DNA of 40,333 nt from Bacillota bacterium (GTDB lineage: Bacteria > Bacillota > Clostridia > Christensenellales > SZUA-584): contig JAEZJG010000001.1 in assembly GCA_023415795.1 (NCBI GenBank), forward strand, positions 1-40,333, read 5' to 3'. The position numbers and the translations under genes are program-made. The notes under the pieces were generated by a model that saw only the letters and a program-made list of their open reading frames with translations, was not told where the DNA came from and did not search any database. Shown in pieces: positions 21,787 through 30,109 of the stretch. Positions within the stretch are counted from its first letter, which is position 1; each line of letters begins with the position of its first letter.

Positions 21787-21809
21787 GAGTTTTTTTGCCT
21801 TTCAGATAG

Positions 21810-21838
21810 TTTGTATATCAAATAGTTTGAATTTCAAA
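21810..21838. promoter_or_regulatory. Tandem MarR-type operators
   Basis: Two 13-bp palindromes, TTTGTATATCAAA (21810-21822) and TTTGAATTTCAAA (21826-21838), sit in a 16-bp direct repeat (ATAGTTTGnATnTCAAA). They lie between the -10 and the ribosome site of the MarR gene. Confidence 0.65.
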
Positions 21839-21840
21839 AT

Positions 21841-21869
21841 ATTTTAATCGCAATGCCGGGAAATGTCAA
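21841..21869 (-). promoter_or_regulatory. Promoter of the MarR-type gene
   Basis: Minus strand perfect -35 TTGACA (21869-21864), 17 bases, -10 TAAAAT (21846-21841). Confidence 0.7.
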
Positions 21870-21916
21870 TGATGTGAGAATATATTTTCAATTAAAAAAG
21901 TGTTAAGCGCGAAATA

Positions 21917-21954
21917 CAAAAAAGAACGCCCGCTTCCGCAATAAGAAGGGGCGT
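21917..21954 (-). terminator. Terminator of the NagB-like gene
   Basis: ACGCCC (21926-21931) and GGGCGT (21949-21954), extended inward by a TTC/GAA pairing with one mismatch. On the minus strand they are followed by TTCTTTTTT. Confidence 0.75.
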
Positions 21955-21981
21955 CGGTTTTGCTTTGAGTTTTCTAATGAC

Positions 21982-22944
21982 TTACAGAGGGGCAGATTCA
22001 CGCACGGGCTCCATCGGGCCGGCCAGGTTCTTGTGGAAGAACAGCTTGCCGGGCAGCGTAGGCAGGAAGGTGGAGGGAATCCATACCGAGGCGCCGTAGC
22101 GCAGCGTCGTCCAAAGCGGCATAGACTGCCACATCAGGTTGCCCGCGAGGCTGCCGCCCACGCCGCTGATCACGTAATCGCTCTGGAGAAACAGCGCAGG
22201 GCCGATGGTGTTGGCGAAGCAGGGCACCAGCGTAGTGCGCCCGCCAAAGCGCGTCATCGAATATTGCTCAACGGTGAGGGGATGCAGCTTGGCACCCTTG
22301 CGGAAGGTCTGCGCCTTCCATTCCTCCTCGCTGGAGAATTCGGACGCGAACTGCGGCTCCCACAATGCCAGCTGCATCATGCGCCCGATACCGCAGGTGG
22401 TGACGATAACCGCCCCGGCGGCTTTGAGAGCAGCGATTCGCTCAGGATATTTGTGCAGGTTGTCTTGCGATGCGTAGTTGCGCTGGGCAGCAGGTATTGT
22501 TAGATCTCCCAGCGGCGTAAAGAACGCATTTTGTATCATGTGGGCAAAGGAGGCGCGGCTTTGCGAATCCATCGCATTGCCGTCCTTGTCGCTCCATTCG
22601 TTCATGATAAAGCTGTGGACATGCGAGCAGTCTGTGTTCCACTGCTGAAGAAAGTAGACCGCCCAGGCATACATGCTCATGGGGCTGGTGGACATCATCA
22701 GTACCAACTGCTGACCTGCCAGCTTGGCCTTGTGGATGGCGTAGGCAATCTCGTGCCCGGTCATCATATCTACCGCCTCGGCACTGTGGCAGCTGGTCAG
22801 GCTAAACCTTTGGTTCCAAAAGGGCTGTCTGTCAAAAATGCGCTCGGGAGCGTGAGCGCAGCAAGCGTCAATCCGTCCGAGGTCCCAGCCGAAGGGGAAG
22901 AATTCGGCCATCAATGACTGCTCCTTGGTGTTGATGAAGTTCAT
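21982..22944 (-). CDS. NagB/RpiA-fold protein, glucosamine-6-phosphate deaminase-like
   Basis: A 320-residue protein. VLMMSTSPMSMYAWAVYFLQQWN followed by HSFIMNEWSDKDGN and SFAHMIQNAFFTPLGDL follows the order of the sugar-phosphate isomerase/deaminase fold (phosphate loop, then the DEY-type motif, here NEW). VIVTTCGIGRMMQLALWEPQFA corresponds to the G.G..GH region, with Arg-Met-Met in place of the catalytic Gly-His. It is therefore a divergent relative of NagB, and whether it deaminates glucosamine-6-phosphate is uncertain. It is monocistronic with its own promoter and terminator. AAAGGAG precedes the ATG. Confidence 0.65.
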   Translation of the reverse strand: MNFINTKEQSLMAEFFPFGWDLGRIDACCAHAPERIFDRQPFWNQRFSLTSCHSAEAVDMMTGHEIAYAIHKAKLAGQQLVLMMSTSPMSMYAWAVYFLQQWNTDCSHVHSFIMNEWSDKDGNAMDSQSRASFAHMIQNAFFTPLGDLTIPAAQRNYASQDNLHKYPERIAALKAAGAVIVTTCGIGRMMQLALWEPQFASEFSSEEEWKAQTFRKGAKLHPLTVEQYSMTRFGGRTTLVPCFANTIGPALFLQSDYVISGVGGSLAGNLMWQSMPLWTTLRYGASVWIPSTFLPTLPGKLFFHKNLAGPMEPVRESAPL

Positions 22945-23039
22945 GCATCTGCTCCTTTTGTCTGGCCGCGCTGCTTGCCGCGTGTTAAAAATGAGGCTGC
23001 GGGCACGCTTAGGGCAAACCGTTGGCGTATTTTTAGCCC

Positions 23040-23068
23040 ATTATATCATCTTTTGCATTGGGTGTGAA
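23040..23068 (-). promoter_or_regulatory. Promoter of the NagB-like gene
   Basis: Minus strand -35 TTCACA (23068-23063), 17 bases, extended -10 TGATATAAT (23048-23040). It leaves a leader of about 90 bases. Confidence 0.6.
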
Positions 23069-23146
23069 CTTGTTTGGGAGCGGCAAGCACAGCAATTATT
23101 TACGATTCATTCAAATATTACGGTATGTTTTTTATATTTTTTCGTT

Positions 23147-23159
23147 TATAATATTGACA
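23147..23159 (+). promoter_or_regulatory. Promoter elements ahead of cdaA
   Basis: TATAAT (23147-23152) and TTGACA (23154-23159) occur within 80 bases of the cdaA start, but a matching partner element at ideal spacing is not clear for either. The region 22945-23229 otherwise holds only the divergent promoter. Confidence 0.35.
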
Positions 23160-23229
23160 ACGGTGATATTATTACAACATATACGAATATGCTTTGACCC
23201 GGATAAATACAAACGAAGGGTGTTAAGGC

Positions 23230-24075
23230 TTGGAGCAAATCTTTAACGCATTAAAAAATAGCATAGCCGATTTTACATGGACAGATGTAATCGACATACT
23301 GATTTTAGCCGTCGTTATCTACTGGCTTTTAAAGCTGACCTCAAAAACCCGTGCGATGCAGGTGCTAAAGGGTCTTGGTATCATACTGCTGGGGGCATGG
23401 GTGATGGGCTTTTTGGGGCTGGTGGGCACGGCGTGGGTGCTCAACTATGTGCTCAACATCGGTGCCGTACTAATTGTTATAATATTCCAGCCGGAGCTGA
23501 GGCGCGCTCTGGCCAAGCTGGGCCGCGGACGCATTGAGCTGACGCCCACGCATGTGGTGAACGCGCAGGAAAATGTGGAGAACATATTAAAAGCGGTGCT
23601 CAACCTCTCTAAAAAGAGAGTGGGTGCGCTGATGGTTTTTGAAAGAAAGACGGGTCTCAAAGAAGTGATTGAAAGCGGCACGCGCATTGGAGCGGTGATA
23701 TCCACCGAGTTGCTGGAGAACCTGTTTTTCACCAACTCGCCGCTGCATGACGGCGCTGTCATCATTCGGGAGGAGATCATTGAGGCGGCGGGGTGCTTTC
23801 TGCCGCTGAGCGACAACAAGCAGATCGGGCAGGAGCTGGGCACGCGCCACCGTGCGGCGCTGGGTGTTTCGGAGGTGTCGGACAGCGTGACGCTGGTGGT
23901 TTCGGAGGAGACGGGCGTGATATCCGTCGCGCAGGACGGGACGCTGATTCGGTATCTGGATTCCAAGGCGATACGCGATTTGCTGGAAGACATGTATATG
24001 ATCAAGCAAGCGGCAAAATACAGGACGCTGAAGCTGAAGCGGAAGGGGCGTGACGAGCATGAAAAAGGCGCTTGA
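23230..24075 (+). CDS. cdaA: Diadenylate cyclase CdaA
   Basis: Starts at the TTG at 23230 (MEQIFNALKNSIADFTWTDV) after GAAGGGTG; 281 residues. Three N-terminal membrane helices (about 18-35, 48-67, 70-87) precede the DAC domain. DGA (174-176) in HDGAVII and RHR (206-208) in GTRHRAALG are the catalytic motifs, both intact. It makes cyclic di-AMP from two ATP at the membrane. The second messenger controls potassium and osmolyte uptake and cell wall balance in Bacillota. Its regulator CdaR (YbbR) follows with a 17-base overlap. Confidence 0.95.
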   Translation: MEQIFNALKNSIADFTWTDVIDILILAVVIYWLLKLTSKTRAMQVLKGLGIILLGAWVMGFLGLVGTAWVLNYVLNIGAVLIVIIFQPELRRALAKLGRGRIELTPTHVVNAQENVENILKAVLNLSKKRVGALMVFERKTGLKEVIESGTRIGAVISTELLENLFFTNSPLHDGAVIIREEIIEAAGCFLPLSDNKQIGQELGTRHRAALGVSEVSDSVTLVVSEETGVISVAQDGTLIRYLDSKAIRDLLEDMYMIKQAAKYRTLKLKRKGRDEHEKGA

Positions 24076-25312
24076 TTTCACCTGGCGTGTGCTCCGCAGC
24101 AACCTTTTGCTGAAGATCATGGCGCTACTGTTTGCCGTTATACTGTGGAGCTACGTTCTTTCGGAGATCGACCCAGCACGTGTGCGCTGGGTATCCGATG
24201 TGAAGGTGAGTTATCAGATTGAGGAGCTCAAGGCCAAGGGGCTGGATGTTTCGGGAAATCTTTCCGACGTGCTGGATACGGTGGATGTGCGTGTGGAGGT
24301 CAACCAGAACAATATAAAGTATCTGAATAAAGAGAGCATTCGTGCTTATGTGGACCTTTCGAAGGTGAACGGCCCGGGCGAGCAAACGCTGGAGGTGCGC
24401 GCCACTGTGAACGTGGAGCGCGGTCAGGTGCTGGAGGTAAGCCCGCGTTATGTGACGCTGAATGTGAGCAACTTTGAAACGCGCACGGTGCCGGTGAATG
24501 TGAACGTGACGGGCAGTGTGCCGGAGGGCTATTATGCCATGACGCCGGAGATTACGCCCGGCGTGGTGACGATATCCGGGGCAAGCGTGGATGTGGAGCG
24601 CGTGGTTAACGCAAAGTGCACCGTGGACATGAGCGGACTGACGGAGGGCTTTAACGAAAGTGTTCCGGTGCAGCTGCTGGATGCGGACGGCAACGAGGTG
24701 GATGGTTCTCTGTTTGACGAGGGTCAGCCTTCGGTGATTGTGAAGCTGACGGTTCAGTCAACCAAGTTAGTGCCGGTGGATGTGAACAGCGCTATATTGG
24801 GGCAGGATGAGCTGGCAGCGGGATATGAGATCGCCGGGATTACCGCTGCGCCTGAAACGGTGATGGTGGCGGGATCAGCGGAGGAATTACTAGGCATCAG
24901 CTCCATCGCACTGTCGCCATACAGCGTGAGCGGCTCAAGCGCCAGCCTTGCGGTGCTGTTGGATTATCAGCCCCCCAGCGGTGTAACGGTGCTGACGGAA
25001 GGCAAGGCGCAGGTTTATGTGCAGATTCGTCCCATTATGGAGACGAAAACCTACAGTGGTATCAGCATCCAAACACGAAATCTTGCAAAGGGGCTTAGCG
25101 CGCAGCTGGCGGTGAACCGTACGGATGTGACGGTGACGGCGGGTACGGTGCAGCTGTCGAGGCTATGGCGCGATGACATTGTGCCCTACGTAGATTTGGA
25201 AGGGCTGGGCAAGGGTAAACACACGCTGCCGGTGATATTTGAGCTGCTTGACGGCTACACAGCGGAAAACTTCTCCGCTGCGGTGTCCACGGTGGAAGTG
25301 ACGATCTATTAA
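24059..25312 (+). CDS. cdaR: CdaR (YbbR-domain regulator of CdaA)
   Basis: Start set at the ATG at 24059 (MKKALDFTWRVLRSN), with GGGG at suitable distance; an in-frame GTG at 24050 is too close to it. The 417-residue protein has one N-terminal membrane helix (LLLKIMALLFAVILWSYVLS), then an extracellular part of four YbbR repeats. These are marked by repeated patterns such as VPVNVNVTGSVPEGYYAMTPEITPGVVTISG and LVPVDVNSAILGQDELAAGYEIAGITAAPETVMVAG. It modulates CdaA at the membrane. The 17-base overlap with cdaA suggests coupled expression. glmM, often next in this operon, is absent here. Confidence 0.93.
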   Translation: MKKALDFTWRVLRSNLLLKIMALLFAVILWSYVLSEIDPARVRWVSDVKVSYQIEELKAKGLDVSGNLSDVLDTVDVRVEVNQNNIKYLNKESIRAYVDLSKVNGPGEQTLEVRATVNVERGQVLEVSPRYVTLNVSNFETRTVPVNVNVTGSVPEGYYAMTPEITPGVVTISGASVDVERVVNAKCTVDMSGLTEGFNESVPVQLLDADGNEVDGSLFDEGQPSVIVKLTVQSTKLVPVDVNSAILGQDELAAGYEIAGITAAPETVMVAGSAEELLGISSIALSPYSVSGSSASLAVLLDYQPPSGVTVLTEGKAQVYVQIRPIMETKTYSGISIQTRNLAKGLSAQLAVNRTDVTVTAGTVQLSRLWRDDIVPYVDLEGLGKGKHTLPVIFELLDGYTAENFSAAVSTVEVTIY

Positions 25313-25338
25313 AAATGGCCGATATGGCATAGCATAGG

Positions 25339-25365
25339 AAGGGGCGGTTTGTGCCGTCCCTTTTT
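25339..25365 (+). terminator. Terminator of cdaA-cdaR
   Basis: GGGGCGG (25341-25347) pairs with CCGTCCC (25354-25360) with one G-U pair, followed by TTTTT. Confidence 0.8.
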
Positions 25366-25393
25366 GGCGGAAGAAGAGCGGAAGGATTAATTG

Positions 25394-26980
25394 ATGGCGA
25401 TAGAATTGAGCGGACTCAGCCTGCCACTGGGCAGCGGAGACGACGAGATAAGGAACGCGGCCGCGTCAAAGCTGCGGATAAGACCCGATGAGATATCGCG
25501 CTTGCGCGTGGCGCGTCAGTCTTTGGATGCGCGGCGGGAGGTGCGTCTGTCGCTCACTGTGTTGGTGTCGCTGCGCGACACACGACTGCAACGGCGGCTG
25601 GAACAGCAGCATGGCAGCACACACAGACACCCCGATGTTCCGGTTGTATACGGGGATAAACCGCCGGGGCAGCCGGTGGTGGTGGGCGCGGGACCATGCG
25701 GCTTGTTTGCGGCGCTGACGCTGGCAGAGCACGGGTATGCGCCGCTGCTCATTGAACGCGGCCGGGATATGAAAGCGCGGGTGCGCGACGTGGAGCGCTT
25801 GCGGGTGAGCGGCGTGCCGGAGGCTGAGAGCAACGTGTGCTTTGGCGCCGGGGGTGCGGGTGCTTTTTCGGACGGCAAGCTGACGACGAGAATCAAAGAT
25901 CCGCGCACGGAACGTGTGCTCAAAACGCTGGCGGATTGCGGTGCGCCGGAGGAGATACTGATACTTGCTAAGCCGCATACCGGCACTGAGAATATACGCG
26001 CGGCGGTGACGGGCATACTGGAGCGCATCCGTGCGTTGGGCGGTACGGTGAGCTTTGAGAGCCGCTTATCCGGCTTCAAGGCATCGGATGGAGCTTTGAG
26101 GGGTATGACCTACACACAGAAAGGTTTGCCGAAGGCGGTGGAGACGCGCGCGGCGGTGCTGGCAATTGGACACAGTGCGCGCGATACGTACGCGATGCTG
26201 AGCGACTGCGGACTTGCGATGGAGCCCAAGCCGTTTGCGATCGGTCTGCGCGTGGAGCACCAGCGCGAATTCATCGATCACGCTCAGTATGGGGAGGCGT
26301 TCGGACATCCGGCGCTGGGGGCGGCGGAATATCGGCTGGCGTCCCGTTACGGGGAGCGCGGCGTGTACACATTCTGCATGTGCCCCGGCGGTCAGGTGAT
26401 TAACTCGTCCACAGAGGCGGACGGTGTGGCGGTGAACGGCATGAGCTGGTTTGCGCGAAACGCCGAGAACTCGAACAGCGCGGTGGTGGTCGCGGTGTCC
26501 CCCGCGGACTATGAGCCGGGTATACTGGGGGGCGTGGCGTTTCAGCGCCGATGGGAGCGTGCGGCGTTCGCGCTGGCGGGGGGCGGCGCACCGGCTCAAA
26601 CGCTGGGCGATTTCTTCGCCGGTAGGGCGACGAGCGCGTTCGGGGAGGTAAGTCCCTCGTTCATGCCACGGGTGACAGGTGCGGATCTGCACGGCTGCCT
26701 GCCGAATTACGTGGCGGCGGGCATTGAGGCGGGTTTGAGGGATTTCGGGAAGAAGCTCAAAGGCTTTGATATGCCGGAGGCGGTGCTGACCGGGGTCGAG
26801 ACACGCACGTCCGCGCCGGTACGCATTACGCGGGACGAAGGTTTGCAAGCGTTGGGTGTGGCCGGGCTGTTTCCGGCGGGCGAGGGAGCCGGTTATGCGG
26901 GCGGCATTGTATCTGCCGCGGTAGACGGCATCAAATGCGCCGAGGCGCTGATGCGCCAATTCAAGCGTCCCGGCATATGA
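25394..26980 (+). CDS. FAD-dependent dehydrogenase (COG2509-type)
   Basis: Start set at the ATG at 25394 (MAIELSGLSLPLGSGDDEIR), seven bases after AAGGA. The 528-residue protein has a small N-terminal domain (1-90), then the dinucleotide-binding VVVGAGPCGLFAALTLAEHG (FAD). It is followed by SNVCFGAGGAGAFSDGKLTTR, AIGHSARDTY, TFCMCPGGQVINSS and the C-terminal FAD-contacting LFPAGEGAGYAGGIVSAAVDGIK. This is the widespread 'uncharacterized FAD-dependent dehydrogenase' family. No partner fixes a substrate. It is followed after 13 bases by a ParA-like ATPase and then cysteine synthase. Confidence 0.9.
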   Translation: MAIELSGLSLPLGSGDDEIRNAAASKLRIRPDEISRLRVARQSLDARREVRLSLTVLVSLRDTRLQRRLEQQHGSTHRHPDVPVVYGDKPPGQPVVVGAGPCGLFAALTLAEHGYAPLLIERGRDMKARVRDVERLRVSGVPEAESNVCFGAGGAGAFSDGKLTTRIKDPRTERVLKTLADCGAPEEILILAKPHTGTENIRAAVTGILERIRALGGTVSFESRLSGFKASDGALRGMTYTQKGLPKAVETRAAVLAIGHSARDTYAMLSDCGLAMEPKPFAIGLRVEHQREFIDHAQYGEAFGHPALGAAEYRLASRYGERGVYTFCMCPGGQVINSSTEADGVAVNGMSWFARNAENSNSAVVVAVSPADYEPGILGGVAFQRRWERAAFALAGGGAPAQTLGDFFAGRATSAFGEVSPSFMPRVTGADLHGCLPNYVAAGIEAGLRDFGKKLKGFDMPEAVLTGVETRTSAPVRITRDEGLQALGVAGLFPAGEGAGYAGGIVSAAVDGIKCAEALMRQFKRPGI

Positions 26981-26993
26981 TGGAGGAGAATGC

Positions 26994-27668
26994 ATGAAAA
27001 AGATCACGGTGTTGTTTGGCAATTACGGAAGCGGCAAGACGGAGCTGTCGCTTAATATTGCGCTGTCGCTGGCGGAGAATAGCCGCGATGTGGCGCTGGT
27101 TGACCTTGATATTGTCAACCCGTATTTTCGCTCGTCGGAGCACAGGCCGCTGCTGGAGGGCAAAGGGATTAGGGTGATTGCGCCGGTGTTCGCCAACACG
27201 GCGGTGGATGTGCCCTCGCTGCCGGCCGATGTGTTTGCGGCGTTCCGCCATGAATATGCCATATTTGACTGCGGCGGAGACCCGGTGGGCGCGGCGGCGC
27301 TGGGCGGACTGAAGCGATACTTCGACGACAAACGTGCGGACACCGAGGCGTTATTTGTCGTCAACACACGGCGGCCCTTTCAGGATAGCGCGGAAACGCT
27401 GGAAGAGAGCCTGATGCGCATACAGGCGCGTGCACGGCTGACCGCGGACGGTTTTGTGCTGAATGCCAACTTGGGGCCGGAGACGACGGGAGAAGAGCTG
27501 GCGGAAGGGTACGCGGTGGTGACGGCGCTGTCGGAGAGCACCGGCATACCGCTGCGCTATGTGAGCGGCACCGAGGCGGCGTTGGCTGTGTTTGAGCGGC
27601 AGTGCCCCGATTGCACGGCAGAGCGGCTGCCCATCAGCATACTGATGCGTCCGGACTGGCTTTTCTGA
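26994..27668 (+). CDS. ParA/MinD-like P-loop ATPase
   Basis: A 224-residue protein. The N-terminal VLFGNYGSGKTELSLNIA is a Walker A lacking the signature second lysine of true ParA. LVDLDIVNPYFRSSEH and AIFDCGGDPVGAAAL are the switch and Walker B regions. It resembles Clostridia SIMIBI-class ATPases that contain DLDIVNPYFR, some encoded beside ferredoxin-dependent oxidoreductases. Role unknown; cofactor insertion or protein maturation is possible. GGAGGAG precedes the ATG. It lies in an apparent operon between the FAD-dependent dehydrogenase and cysteine synthase. Confidence 0.8.
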   Translation: MKKITVLFGNYGSGKTELSLNIALSLAENSRDVALVDLDIVNPYFRSSEHRPLLEGKGIRVIAPVFANTAVDVPSLPADVFAAFRHEYAIFDCGGDPVGAAALGGLKRYFDDKRADTEALFVVNTRRPFQDSAETLEESLMRIQARARLTADGFVLNANLGPETTGEELAEGYAVVTALSESTGIPLRYVSGTEAALAVFERQCPDCTAERLPISILMRPDWLF

Positions 27669-27707
27669 AGGTGGCAAAGCGGCGGTCTTAATTTTTTGGG
27701 GGTTTGA

Positions 27708-28601
27708 ATGAACGTATACGGCAACATACTGGACACCATTGGGAACACGCCGCTGGTGCGTATTAACAAACTGTGGACGAACGAGAGCGTCGAGATATAC
27801 GCAAAGGTGGAGGGTACCAATCCCACCGGCAGCATCAAGGATCGCATAGCGCTCAAGATGATTGAGCAGGCGGAGGCGGAGGGTACGCTGACGCCCGGCA
27901 AGACCATCATTGAACCCACATCGGGCAACACCGGTATTGCGCTGGCGATGATCGGCGCAACGCTGGGTTATGATGTGGAGATCGTGATGAGCAGCGCGGT
28001 ATCGGTGGAGCGGCAGAAGATGATCGCGGCTTTTGGCGCGCGTGTGATTTTGACGGCGGCAGACGAGGGCACGGACGGTGCAATCCGCAAGGCGCGTGCG
28101 CTGGTGGCTGAGCAGCCGGAGAAGTATTTTATGCCCGATCAATTCACCAACCGCTACAATAAGCTGGCGCACTATTCCACCACAGCGGAGGAGATGATCC
28201 GCGACACGCAGGGGCGGGTGACGCACTTTGTATCGGCGCTGGGCACCTCCGGCACACTGATGGGCACGGCGAAGCGCTTGAAAGAGCTGAGCCCGGATAT
28301 ACAGATCGTGGAGGCGCATCCGGTGAAGGGGCATTACATACAGGGGCTCAAGAATATGAGCGAAGCCATTGTGCCGGAGATATACGATCCGTCACGCATC
28401 GACGTATCCATCATGGTGGATTCGGAGGAGGCGTTTGATATGGCGCGGCGCATCGTGCGGGAAGAGGGCATCTTCTGCGGCATGTCGTCCGGCGCGGCGA
28501 TGCTGGCGGCGCTCAAGGTGGCACAGACGCTGAAAAACGGCGTCGTGGTCTGCATATTCCCGGACAGGGGCGAGAAATACTTGAGCACGCCGCTGTTTTG
28601 A
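27708..28601 (+). CDS. cysK: Cysteine synthase (CysK/CysM family)
   Basis: A 297-residue PLP enzyme of the fold type II family. ILDTIGNTPLVRINKL is the N-terminal signature, followed by NPTGSIKDRIAL with the PLP lysine, EPTSGNTGIALAMIGA binding the substrate carboxylate, and ALGTSGTLMGTAKRLKE binding the PLP phosphate. It ends IFPDRGEKYLST. It forms cysteine from O-acetylserine (or O-phosphoserine) and sulfide. The S-I-K variant and length are closer to CysM-type enzymes, so the symbol is provisional. It is the last gene of its operon, followed by a shared bidirectional terminator. Confidence 0.88.
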   Translation: MNVYGNILDTIGNTPLVRINKLWTNESVEIYAKVEGTNPTGSIKDRIALKMIEQAEAEGTLTPGKTIIEPTSGNTGIALAMIGATLGYDVEIVMSSAVSVERQKMIAAFGARVILTAADEGTDGAIRKARALVAEQPEKYFMPDQFTNRYNKLAHYSTTAEEMIRDTQGRVTHFVSALGTSGTLMGTAKRLKELSPDIQIVEAHPVKGHYIQGLKNMSEAIVPEIYDPSRIDVSIMVDSEEAFDMARRIVREEGIFCGMSSGAAMLAALKVAQTLKNGVVVCIFPDRGEKYLSTPLF

Positions 28602-28733
28602 TGGTGATAGCAAAGTTAAAAGCGGCATATCCTTGTTTCGGAGAGTTTAATAATTGCTGGGAAATTCCGTTTAAGAGACACATTTAAGCATGGCTTTAAA
28701 ACAAAACTGATTAAAGTCATTATAAGTTTCAGC

Positions 28734-28777
28734 AAAAAAGCCTCGAAATGCCTGATTAAAGACTTTCGAGGCTTTTT
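28734..28777. terminator. Bidirectional terminator between cysK and tRNA-Thr
   Basis: GCCTCGAAA (28740-28748) and TTTCGAGGC (28764-28772) pair perfectly, with T-runs on both strands (TTTTTG on plus, TTTTTTGC on minus). Confidence 0.85.
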
Positions 28778-28780
28778 GTG

Positions 28781-28856
<76 letters not shown>

Positions 28857-28996
28857 TTAAAAAACGCTGCGTACGCTATTATAATGCATCGTCTGAGTGA
28901 TTTCAAGTATTTTTATCAGTTAAAATGTGTTTTTAGGACAGTTCCCCGATGGAGCAAGAGGTGGATCAGAATTTGGCGCTATTTTAAACAGGAGTA

Positions 28997-29027
28997 TTGA
29001 CTTAGAGTAAGCGCTAAGGTATATGAT
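28997..29027 (+). promoter_or_regulatory. MerR-type promoter of the aldo/keto reductase gene
   Basis: -35 TTGACT (28997-29002), a 19-base spacer, -10 TATGAT (29022-29027). The overlong spacer contains an interrupted palindrome CTTAGAGTAAGCGCTAAG (29001-29018), the arrangement used by MerR activators such as AdhR (CTTAGAGT...CTCTAA type). No MerR gene is in the window. Confidence 0.65.
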
Positions 29028-29100
29028 GCTAAATGGCGGAGCAATGCTGCTAGGTTATTTGAGCAGGGTATGCTTGCGACAGAAATGAAAGGATGGTGCT

Positions 29101-30021
29101 ATGAGAACAATTAAGCTGGGAACATCAGGGTTGGATGTGCCGGTGATCGCTGTGGGCTGCATGCGCATCAACGGGCTGAATAAAACCGAGGCAGAGCGCT
29201 TTGTGCAGGTGGCGCTGGACGAAGGCGCGAGCTTCTTTGACCACGCGGACATATATGGCGACGGCGTGTGTGAGGAGGTGTTCGCGGAAGCGATACACAT
29301 GAACAGCGCCGTGCGCGAAAAGGTTCTGCTGCAGTCCAAATGCGGCATACGCAAGGGTGTGGCGTTCGACTTCTCCAAGAAGCACATACTGGAGTCGGTG
29401 GATGGCAGCCTAAAGCGGCTGAAGACGGACTATCTGGACGTGCTGCTGCTGCACCGTCCCGATGCGCTGGTGGAGCCGGAGGAGGTGGCTGAGGCGTTCG
29501 ACATACTGGAGTCCAGCGGCAAGGTGCGCCTGTTTGGTGTGTCTAACCAAAACCCCATGCAAATACAGCTGCTGCAGCGCTATGTGAAGCAGCCGCTTGT
29601 GGCCAACCAGCTGCAGCTGAGCATCACCAACGCGACGATGATTTCGCAGGGGCTGCATGTGAACATGCTGGACGGCAACGCGGTGAACCGCGACGGCAGC
29701 ATACTGGATTTCTGCCGCCTGAACGACATCACGGTGCAGCCGTGGTCGCCCTTCCAATACGGCTTTTTTGAAGGGGTGTTTTTGGACAACGACAAATTCC
29801 CCCAGCTGAACGCCAAGGTGGACGAGATTGCCGCTCGATACAACGTCAGCAACACCACCATCGCGATGGCGTGGCTGCTGCGCCATCCCGCCAAGATGCA
29901 GCCGGTGACGGGCACGACGAACGTGCAGCGCCTCAGGGATTGCGCCAAGGCGGCAGATGTGACGCTAACGCGCGAGGAGTGGTACGAGATATATCTCGCA
30001 GCCGGGAACATACTGCCGTAA
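29101..30021 (+). CDS. Aldo/keto reductase
   Basis: A 306-residue protein with the TIM-barrel AKR motifs: MRTIKLGTSGLDVPVIAVGCMRI, SFFDHADIYGDG (catalytic Asp and Tyr), LLQSKCGI (Lys), YLDVLLLHRPDAL (His), and the NADPH-site pattern PVTGTTNVQRLRDCA near the end. It reduces aldehydes or ketones with NAD(P)H in the cytosol. It is monocistronic, preceded by a MerR-type promoter and followed by a strong terminator. In related systems (AdhR-type) such genes respond to toxic aldehydes, so a detoxification role is likely. Confidence 0.93.
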   Translation: MRTIKLGTSGLDVPVIAVGCMRINGLNKTEAERFVQVALDEGASFFDHADIYGDGVCEEVFAEAIHMNSAVREKVLLQSKCGIRKGVAFDFSKKHILESVDGSLKRLKTDYLDVLLLHRPDALVEPEEVAEAFDILESSGKVRLFGVSNQNPMQIQLLQRYVKQPLVANQLQLSITNATMISQGLHVNMLDGNAVNRDGSILDFCRLNDITVQPWSPFQYGFFEGVFLDNDKFPQLNAKVDEIAARYNVSNTTIAMAWLLRHPAKMQPVTGTTNVQRLRDCAKAADVTLTREEWYEIYLAAGNILP

Positions 30022-30041
30022 GGGTTGAATAATTGAGAAAC

Positions 30042-30071
30042 AAAAAAACCACGTGAGCAGCGTGGTTTTTT
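30042..30071. terminator. Bidirectional terminator
   Basis: AAAAAAACCACG (30042-30053) and CGTGGTTTTTT (30061-30071) pair perfectly around a 7-base loop, between convergent genes. Confidence 0.85.
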
Positions 30072-30109
30072 GTTATGCTGTGTATGGAGAGTGATTTGCA
30101 GAGAATTGA

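Noticed and set aside
22945..23229. Possible riboswitch upstream of cdaA or the NagB-like gene
   Set aside because: No recognisable aptamer core; only the two divergent promoters are evident.
26066..27022. 318-codon minus-strand frame
   Set aside because: Antisense to the FAD-dependent dehydrogenase gene; Arg/His-rich shadow composition.
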